Shown piece by piece: positions 56,100-64,000 of a stretch of 64,000 nt of DNA (position 1 is the stretch's first letter; each line of letters begins with the position of its first letter). Position numbers and translations under genes: made by a program. Location of the stretch: assembly GCA_022495005.1 (NCBI GenBank), contig JAGYXB010001569.1, positions 1,116,001 through 1,180,000 on the forward strand, in the 5' to 3' direction. The stretch comes from Rhyacophila brunnea (Eukaryota > Arthropoda > Insecta > Trichoptera > Rhyacophilidae). Below the pieces are notes generated by a model. It was not told the DNA's origin, did not search any database, and saw only the letters and a program-made list of their open reading frames with translations.

Positions 56100-58110
56100 T
56101 AGTATCATTTATATAATACTAATATCCCACTCCTTGACCATAAAAAATGTATTTAGACGGATAAATTATTATTTTTACAATGCCATTAGAAGCAAATCCA
56201 ATAAAATCACACTGTAATGCTGTCCGGAAAACATCAAAAACACTTTCCTAGTAATTAATGTTTGCTTACTTCCCACAGAAAAGTATTATTTTAACATTAT
56301 GTTTCTACTTGTAATTATCAAAAGTTTTTTTTATCATGAACCGATTTAAACCAATATTCCGAAACTGCGATATATAAAGCTGTTTATTATTTTAAATTTT
56401 GAATTAATCATATTAAAAAATAATGAGTTATAAATAATAACATTTTTTCAATTGAAGATCTTGGCATAAAAACATCAAATGTCCACTTTTTTCCATTTTC
56501 ATTTTATTGCATTTCTATATTCCCTGTGTATGATTACATATCATCTGTGCAAAGATATATTTTTAAAAAAAATCATAAGTCCCTCAAATCTGCTCTCAAA
56601 AATATGCCACTTTTCTAAAAACAGCAATAGTCCAGGCATTTTTGTGTGAAAACAGCAAAGGTCCAGTAGTTCTACACTTTTATCACCAGGCGGCGTTAGT
56701 AATGTTAGTATACATTCCATACAATTTAGTGTCTGAGCTGTCAAATTATCCTTGATTCGTTTAATTATTGCTTTTTATAACATTTTCTTATAATTGTTTT
56801 TATATTTTATCATGGATATTACTAGCATAGACATCTGAAACGTCTCGAAAGAGAAAAATTAACAAAACCATGCAACGTTTTTACCAAATAACGGTGACTT
56901 TCATTATTGTTCAGTTGGATGTAATAAGGAAAATTCTGGGCCCTTCATTATAAAATCTAAAGAGACCGGAGAAAAAGATTTTTTTAAAAATGAAATATAG
57001 GTTAAAACTTTGGCATTTTTTGGTAAAAATTTGTAGGCTAGGTATAATGTACAAAATAGACCAGGCCAGTAAGGGAGGAGTGCTTTGCGAACATTTCAGT
57101 TTCTCTCTAGGATGTGGGATAGATTCAATGTACCTAGTGAATAAAAATCAAATGCAAGTCACGATTGCATTTAAAACAACATATGGTGGATTAGTTCCAT
57201 TGAAAGGAGCTAAATAAAAAAATATTTTTAAATTAGCTAAATATTTACGAAACCCAATAAATGTATCGTTTAATTTGCTGATAGTGAAGGTGTCAGACGA
57301 AGCTAATCGGTTTTCTTTTTTCGTGTTAACTATCAATTCGTGGTGTAAATCCATTGTGTTAATGATTTAATTTAATAAAACACATTTTTTAGTACTTATT
57401 CCACTTTCGACACAGACGAAACCGGTCCAGATTTATTTATTAAAAGTGGAATAAGTAGATACTAAAAAATGTGTTTTATTAAATTAAATCAATAATAATA
57501 ATATGAAGCTTATCAGTATTAACCCGCAAATGATTAAAACATTTTTTCAAATATTTAATTCTTGATTTTTTAGAAACATTGAAGTCGTTTGTTAATAGGT
57601 AAATAATATGTCTAAACCTTATTAAAAGTTGTATTATGATTAAAAAATAACAGAAGTATATATTCTTTATTTCATTTAATAACATTATAGTTTTAGTCAT
57701 ACTATTTACATTTCGATCTTTTCAATTTTGCAATAAAAACAACAAATGTCCAAAAATTGTGTAAAAACAACAAATGTCACACTCATTCTTTTTTAAATAT
57801 CTATTTAACCGAAATAAATTTAATATTTTTTTTACATTCATATATTGCATATACGATTTCTCTATAATTTCTCATTGTCAAATTAATAAAATTTCTTTTG
57901 ACAACCAAGATATTATGTTTTTACCCTCTCCTGAAAAAAAAGTGTTTTGTGACATTTGCTGTTTTTATGCCAAGATCTTCAATTGATTTGCTCTTTGTAG
58001 GATTTGCTTCTAGTAGCTTCAAAATTATATTTTATCGCAATAAAAAAATCATTATAGATTACGATAAAAATGTGACATTTTCAACTGATGACATTTAAAT
58101 TAATAAGTAG
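56100..58110. repeat. Possible decayed DNA transposon, family S
   Basis: CAATTGAAGATCTTGGCATA then AAAACATCAAATGTCC at 56449 is mirrored at 57939-57988. The motif AAAACARCAAATGTCC recurs near 56650, 57735 and 57758. The interior (56860-57215) has two short open frames, one with a HYCSVGCNKENSGPF stretch, but no identifiable transposase. Edges are uncertain. Confidence 0.4.
57363..57492. repeat. Compact hairpin related to family Q
   Basis: TGATTTAATTTAATAAAACA..TACTTATTCCACTTT is mirrored by AAAGTGGAATAAGTA..TTTTATTAAATTAAATCA. The loop contains CAGACGAAACCGGTCCAG, also found in the right arm of 43984-44788. Probably a deletion derivative. Confidence 0.8.
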
Positions 58111-59070
58111 ATAATATACATACCACTAAACTGATTCAACTGAATCATTCATTCATTCATTGTACCTTATCCCTTTATTTATTTGTTCTACAAAAACACT
58201 GTAATAGTAAAATAATAAACGGTAGATATATAAAGTAATAATTATTCTTCAAGTGATACTACAAATGCAATCAGCCCACTGCAGACTGACATGAAGAGGA
58301 CGGGGAGTGTCGGACGTGACATCGGTCTGAGTAAATGTGCACCACACCGTGTTTACCCCAAACACAGCTAACACGTCAATGGCGACCAGTCGGCCGCACC
58401 ATAGGGGCCGGCTCGTAAGAACTGAGTCGTGAAAATTTATAAAACATTAAGAAAAAAAGGGTTAAGTAAGTACTAGAAAGTCGTTTTCAAATTTACCATG
58501 AGTATGCCAGCGTGACCTCATTATTATTACTTGATTCTTATTGAATGACTAACGGCCTGTCGCAGAAGTGATAGAAAGAGATGACGTGAATCAGAATACT
58601 TTAACCCTTAAATGCATGATGGTAACACTTTAATGTAGGTACATATTACTTTCCTAATCGATCACATATTAGAATGTTTAATTTTATTAAAAATTAATAG
58701 TGACACCTTTGAATAAAAACTATAACTGTTTTATGAGCACATTTTATCCACTGTAACTGCATTTTTTTTAAATAAAATGTCATTCACACAAAAAAATATA
58801 CACTAGAATACAATTATTTGTTGCTGAAAGACAACACCATGCAATAATAATTAAGGGTTAAACTGAGTGTAGTACCCTTTACCACCGCCCATTGAGCTCT
58901 TTGCACAATGTTAGAATAGTTTGATAATGAGTGCCAAAAGGAAGACCAAGGCTTAACATTATCACATTATAACAATATTATGTTTGTTCAAGTTGACAAA
59001 AATGACAATGGAAACGTGTGGTAGATCACTGCCAGATTTGATGCACTACATGGTGAAGTAAGTAGATTTT
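58111..59070. other. Intergenic, nothing recognised
   Basis: No supported feature. Confidence 0.4.
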
Positions 59071-59290
59071 ACCGCCTTCTTCTTTCACCCTGTCACGACC
59101 CAGAGTTAGGGCATAAGAAAAGTACAAGTTCGCGCCACTTCCCCCTCAATCCATCGCCATCTATTGCGCCTCCAGCCATTCCAGACCTGCAGCGCGTAGA
59201 TCGCTTTTGTAGCACCGCTGCAGGGTGAGGGAGGGCCGGCCACGACGGCGGAACCCTTGAGGCTGTCCCACAAGGGTACGAAGCGTTAAG
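59071..59290 (-). pseudogene. LINE 3' fragment, family Z
   Basis: Minus strand matches the 3' end of 26866-27290: QPQGFRRRGRPSL-like reading, CGATCTACGCGCTGCAGGTC, then GTCGTGACAGGGTGAAAGAA. Heavily truncated. Confidence 0.7.
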
Positions 59291-60175
59291 TGACTGTCTA
59301 TAGATGAATAAAACTAAACTAATAAACGGAATTAATATTAGGTACTATTCTCACTGTAGAATAAAACATTGGTATACCTATTATTATATATAAAAGAATA
59401 AAAACATTTATAAATAATGTCAAATATTAATTATAGTATATTCAATTCAGATAATCATGAAAAGTTAAGAATTATTGACAATTATTTAAAATTATTATAA
59501 TAATCAATGCTTAGTATTATAGGCACAATAATATAATACATAATAATAATATTGGATGCAATCGCGACAGTGACATCTAACGAGGTTTGATAACATCATC
59601 AGGTCTGGTCAATGTGATGAAGAGTGTCATTAAATTAGTACTGGACCAGACTGCAGGTGCTGAATGTTGAATGTTGATAATACGGATAAACAACCTAACC
59701 TCTGACAGGCTATGTCTGAAATCAAATTGCCGTTGCTTCGTCAAATTCGAGTCAAAACGACAGACAAAGCCTAGGAGAGGCTAAGCCAATACCCGAACCA
59801 TTATATCTCTGAGTGACACAGTCATCTAGCGGAGAGTAGAAAAATCTGTATATTCTGTATACTGCTGTAATAAACATGGTTTGTGTATTGGATAATCATT
59901 GATTTATTATCAAAAGCCTAATACGAAAAATCTTATGAATTCAGTAAAAAAAATGCTTGAATGTGTCATAAAATTGAACAAACATTTATGATTCTGAGAT
60001 GAATTAGTAATTCAATTATACATGGGAAAATCTGGGTTGATTATTGTACTGTGAAATTATATTGAACATTATTGCTAAATTCTATTAGACTAATAAAAAA
60101 TAATTTCCTTAAAAAATCAAGGTTTTTTTTAAATTGGAATGAGAGTTTGTGTGAATTTGTTAAACGCCTTATTCA
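59291..60175. other. Intergenic, nothing recognised
   Basis: AT-rich; no gene. Confidence 0.4.
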
Positions 60176-60560
60176 AATTTATTTATTTTACGTAATATAG
60201 TGAACTTTACAAATTATAAATTTACGACGTTCACAACATGATATTTAAAGACAAAGAAGTACATAGTACATATTAAAACAGTATAAAGAGTAAATAGGTA
60301 CAAAAATTACAAAGTAGATACATGGAAGTACATCGATACCCAATTTTAATAACATGATATAAAACATTGCCCACCTATAAATAACACTCATCTGCTCACC
60401 AAGATGGAAAATATCAACATCCGAAGCGATTTGGTTGAATAGAGTTTATGCCCTCCCAATTGGCATCACCAATGGCAGGTTAGTTCTGCACTTTGGGAGA
60501 ATAAACAACTGATGCTTCCGATTTCAAAGATAGTTACCAGGAGGACAGGGGTCAATAGGT
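60176..60560 (-). mobile_element. LINE 3' tail, family X
   Basis: Reverse of 6283-6797: TTTATTTATTTTACG, AAATTTACGACGTTCACAA, CGATTTGGTTGAATAGAG, TTCTGCACTTTGGGAGAATA. 5'-truncated. Confidence 0.65.
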
Positions 60561-60737
60561 ACTACCAAGAATCAATTATCTTAGAACAAGGTGTTTCAAT
60601 TAATTCCGTATTGTGGCTTCGTTATATTGAAACAATGTTAGTACAGCTCTCACAGTCAGAGTTGAGGCAACGCATAGCGAATTCAGATACGAAAGATTGT
60701 GTGTATCGGTGCCTTTCTTAGGCAACGGGCAAGAAAA

Positions 60738-60987
60738 ATAAATTGCAAATGGTTTTTAAAATTCGATTTAACCTTGCATAAATCAAACCATAACAATTGA
60801 AGTATGCTGCGGAGATCCATCAAAACTATTGTACAATTTATCAGTCATACTTATTTTTTTTATTGAATTAAGATTAAGTACAAATTGTAGATGGTTTAGG
60901 TTAGTTTTCAAAATTCAAGTAAACAATGCCTAAGCAAGCCATAATAGAAAAAATCTATCTACAAATATTTAAATTATGCATGACTTA
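60738..60987 (+). mobile_element. Family A MITE interior, worn (left of insertion)
   Basis: TTTTTAAAATTCGATTTAACC, GGAGATCCATCAAAACTATT and GATGGTTTAGGTTAGTTTTC follow the family A interior. It appears to resume at about 61841-61915 (TATCTATTATGGCTAGGTTTA) after the next element. Confidence 0.6.
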
Positions 60988-61840
60988 ATTGAGCGTAGTT
61001 ATGCACAAAGCAGCCAAGCCACAATTTTGGAAAAAATGAGTTATTGTGATTTCCATAATCGCACACGTTTGTTTTACGTTCTGCACAAATCAGCCAAGCT
61101 GCTGTCATACAAACATCTCATATAAATGCGTTTTAAAGATTTTGCAAATCGCAGAATATGACATTTTCGATTTGCATAAAGCAACCAAGCTGCTGTCATA
61201 CAAAAATGTCATACAAATGCGTTCTAAAAATATGCAATATTCGTTTTGCAAAAAGCAGCCAAATGATAATATTATGTACTTACGTAAATTTTTAAAATCG
61301 CGACTGTAAGGTGTGTTTTTCTACATTCAATTAATAAACATTATTTTATCAATTACATTATATGTTTTTCATTTTATTATATATAATATAATATACAGAT
61401 TTTTCACATAAAAAATAGTGCCAGGCAGCTAAATATTGATGTATAATTTACAAGTTTTTCGAATTATTTTCAGAATTTTGAAATTCCCATAATAATTTAG
61501 TAGCTTAGAAGGCTATTTTTAAAGAAAATAATCAAAAATAAAGATTTTTCTTACAAAAATAAGAGATGGCTGCATTCTGCAAAATGCACATTCTAGAAAA
61601 AATCATTTTACTCAAAACACCTGGACTGATAAAACACCAAAATTTCATAGATTATATGCTTTTATCTCTTCAAAAGTTATACAAAATCATATATATATAT
61701 ATATAATATATATCATTGAAAAAGTATACACAGTATACAGAGGCTTTGCTGATTTAAAGAAACACAATTTACATAAAAGTTCTTCTATCTCTGTTTGAGG
61801 TTTGTGTGGCTCGGCTGCTTTGTGCATAACTACGCTCAAT
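60988..61840. mobile_element. TIR element with internal tandem repeats, family U
   Basis: ATTGAGCGTAGTTATGCACA then AAGCAGCC at the left is mirrored by GGCTGCTTTGTGCATAACTA then CGCTCAAT at the right. Internally, a unit of about 110 bp (CAGCCAAGCTGCTGTCATAC, AAATGCGTTTTAAA, TTTTGCA) is repeated about three times between 61000 and 61265. No transposase. Confidence 0.75.
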
Positions 61841-61914
61841 TGTAGTTATTTTATATACGAGTAGTTATACACGAATATGTTTTATCTTTTATCTATTATG
61901 GCTAGGTTTACGCG

Positions 61915-62345
61915 GTTACGTAAATTGTACGTAAATTGTACGTAAACTGTACGTAAAATATTTCACAGTGGCACAGTTCGCCGTGAGCTTTCTATCGGAA
62001 AGAGATGACCGTAGACTATACGGTCTCCAATTTTATTAGATTCAATATGAACATTAATTCAATTTTCATAGCTGATTTTGGCAAAATTCATGAATTCAAC
62101 AATGAAAACATTAATTATATCGGCTATTTTCAAAAATTGTTTGCTGCCGGCTTTCTATAAAGTGCAAACCGACAAGAACTGTGTATTATTTAGACATGAA
62201 TTTTATATCAGACATCAGTACTATAAGACCCAAAGAGGTTGGACTGTCTTATACGGCTATAATGTCCGATACAACATTTCACGGTGAAGTGTAATACGAC
62301 GAACTGCATACGTACAAGTTTCTAGACACGATTTTTGCACAGGCA
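61915..62345 (+). repeat. Family H repeat with a short tandem start
   Basis: Starts with four copies of TACGTAAATTG-like units (61917-61962), then CGCCGTGAGCTTTCTATCGG, AAAGAGATGACCGTAG, AAAGAGGTTGGACTGTC and GAAGTGTAATACGACGAACTG, the inverse of 27935-28350. Confidence 0.55.
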
Positions 62346-62835
62346 GCTTTACCCCTCGCGGCGGCACTGGAAAACCATCTCCGACTAGCTTGGACGGTTT
62401 ATAAAACCGGTACCTATGCATTCATTTATTTTAAAATGTCTACATTTGTAAGCATTTTTACGTAAGAATTGTTTGTCACACAATTCTAATTAATTGAGTT
62501 TAATAATATTGTACACGTGGCGCTGTGTGGCATATATTAAAAATGCTCAAAGACAAATTCGCGCCCATGACCCGGTAGAATAGGTTTACCTCGATTCCGC
62601 TGGGTTTTAAATTCCATTTTATTGTCGAAAATTCAAACAAAAGTGACGAATTTTAAAGTTACGTCATACTTTTTATCCCACACTTAAAAAGGTCAGATCG
62701 AGAACCCAATGTCATTTATAAGACGACTCTATGACGTTATGACGTCGCTTTATTCAGCTGAAATGGACTTATCACACCGGAAGGTTTAAATCATATAAAT
62801 CCGAGTCAGCTATGAGATACATATAGTAAATTTAA
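62346..62835. other. Intergenic, nothing recognised
   Basis: No supported feature. Confidence 0.4.
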
Positions 62836-63046
62836 TCTTCTTCTTTCGACCATGTCCGATCCTAATAGGATCATATGGGCCTCCACTTACGAGAAATGGA
62901 TGTCAGCCACTTGCTCAACCATTAGGTCCATACTCTGACTCATACACAAATTGAAAAACAATATGTATACTTGCCAGACCCAGGATTCGAACCTAGGACC
63001 CTCGACACTCTGGACCGGCGCTTAAGCCACGCGGCCATCGTGGGTT
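62836..63046 (-). mobile_element. SINE family F, full length
   Basis: Complement of tRNA-like head GGCCGCGTGGCTTAAGCG (A box region) and GGTTCGAATCC (B box), with the full body to GGATCGGACATGGTCGAAAG. Best-preserved copy with 17014-17257. Confidence 0.85.
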
Positions 63047-63173
63047 AATTTAATAATCTTAATAAATCATTTCTTTTATTCAACGAATAATTCATAAGAT
63101 TTGAGAATGTAACATTCTATATATTATACATAGTATTAAACATAAATAACTCGAAAATACCTTAAATATATAG

Positions 63174-63606
63174 CAGTGGCGAAGGGTGGAGGTAGGTTGT
63201 TCAGTTCCGACATAAATAGTCTATGATAAATTTTGTCAGTCATACGTATTTGTTTTCATTGAACTCAGTCTACAATTATTTACAGATGGTGTTGGTAAGT
63301 TTTTTTTAAATTCAATTAAACAGTGCAAAAACCGAGCTATAATAAATAATAGTAAAAAATAATCGTCTTTCTATAAAATATATAAAATAATGCAATTAAA
63401 TAATACATAACTTTAGATGTTTTATAGATATAATAATATTTTTTATCTATTATAGTTTAGTTTAGGCAGGGTTTAATGAATTTTGAAAAATTAACCAACT
63501 TGTGTAATATGTATTCTTAATCCAGCGAAAACAAATTAGTATGAATGAAAAAGTGTGCACAATTTTGTCCTATCGCCCAAAATATACCAAAACTATTATG
63601 GTTTGG
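63174..63606 (+). mobile_element. Family A MITE, right part replaced by a LINE
   Basis: CAGTGGCGAAGGGTGGAGG through the inner ACCAAAACTATTATGGTTTG block, then a switch to LINE family Z coding sequence at about 63604. Confidence 0.75.
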
Positions 63607-64000
63607 TCACGATTGTACCAGGTCAAAACCAAATGCCGCCTATTCGACGCTTGCATTCTGACGGTGCTGCTTTACGGTAGCAAATCATGGCACCTTACGA
63701 AGGCTCAGAGCAACCGTATACTGAGCTTCGAAAACAGATCTTTGCGACGAATACTGGGTGTGCGGGTATGACTTTAGGAGCAACGAGGAGATAAGAGAAC
63801 GCACCAAGCAGCCTCTCATCACGCTGAAAGTGAAGAGGCGACGTTGGACCTGGCTCGGCCACGTGCTGCGGATGCCAGAAGAGAACTTTAACTTGGCTTG
63901 CCTGTTCTTCAAGCCGGCCGGATTCCGGCGACCTAGAAGGCCGCTAAATACAATCTACAGAGTGTATACGGCGGAGCTACGGGATGCTGGTTTGACCTGG
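63604..64000 (+). pseudogene. LINE C-terminal fragment, family Z (runs off the window)
   Basis: The + strand reads LYQVKTKCRLFDACILTVLL, YGSKSWHLTKAQSNRILSF, RSLRRILGVRV, then, after a frameshift near 63771, DFRSNEEIRERTKQPLITL, KVKRRRWTWLGHVLRMPEEN, then AGFRRPRRPLNTIYRVYTAE and RDAGLTW at the window end. This is the post-RT region of a non-LTR retrotransposon. It is 5'-truncated at a family A insertion point and joins the same family as 26866-27290 and 59071-59290. Confidence 0.85.

Noticed and set aside
61046..61309. 87-codon frame
   Set aside because: It is the translation of internal tandem repeats in a non-coding TIR element.
1..64000. CRISPR arrays, prokaryotic operons or ribosomal RNA genes
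   Set aside because: No spaced identical short repeats, no compact gene arrays and no rRNA-like GC-rich conserved blocks were seen; splice sites and SINEs point to a eukaryote.

Overview
The window looks like a transposon-saturated, AT-rich insect chromosome segment, most likely lepidopteran. The evidence is eukaryotic GT-AG splicing, one multi-exon gene of the insect Osiris/DUF1676 type, a (TTAGG)n-like tract, many hAT-type MITEs with 8-bp target-site duplications, TTAA-flanked piggyBac-like foldback elements, tRNA-derived SINEs and 5'-truncated LINE tails. The species assignment is inference. There is no sign of bacterial organisation, and almost all short open frames are chance.

The one gene I can build with confidence lies on the + strand from 34736 to 53150. 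Four coding exons (34736-35378, 45685-45833, 47653-47818, 52948-53150) join in consistent phases (1, 0, 1) to give 386 residues: a signal sequence, a glycosylation-rich N-terminal region, a long hydrophobic segment preceded by basic residues, a His-rich stretch and a Pro/Ala/Tyr-rich tail. This architecture suggests an Osiris-like secretory or endomembrane protein, although the paired cysteines usual in that family are absent. Its three introns (10.3, 1.8 and 5.1 kb) are largely transposon debris. A second, weaker gene signal is the 3' end of an unidentified spliced gene or gene fragment at about 11013-11714, with a 114-bp GT-AG intron and an AATAAA signal.

The rest is mobile DNA. Family A (termini CAGTGGCGAAGG, hAT-like) has about thirteen recognisable copies or pieces. 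Family B (GGGGGGACATGCTC ends, TTAA target) includes a 1391-bp near-perfect inverted repeat at 19583-20973, inserted in a family A copy. Family C (CAGTGACGTCC) has a copy nested in another copy with a perfect 8-bp duplication, and another copy inside a family A element. Further hAT-like elements with exact or near-exact 8-bp duplications sit at 13604-14578 (with a transposase fragment), 15621-15878, 25641-26335 and 28837-29536; family E (CATGGCCCCC ends) sits at 32156-32572 and 54464-54864. A long-TIR element flanked by TA lies at 37446-38983, and a broken Tc1/mariner-type transposase at about 41760-42500.

Retroelements comprise RTE-like and other LINE C-terminal fragments (8200-8742, 9331-9749, 26866-27290, 59071-59290, 63604-64000), a LINE 3' tail family (6283, 11799, 48680, 60176) and several tRNA-derived SINE families. 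Layered insertions give a relative age order: for example, A is older than the B, C and hAT elements found inside it.
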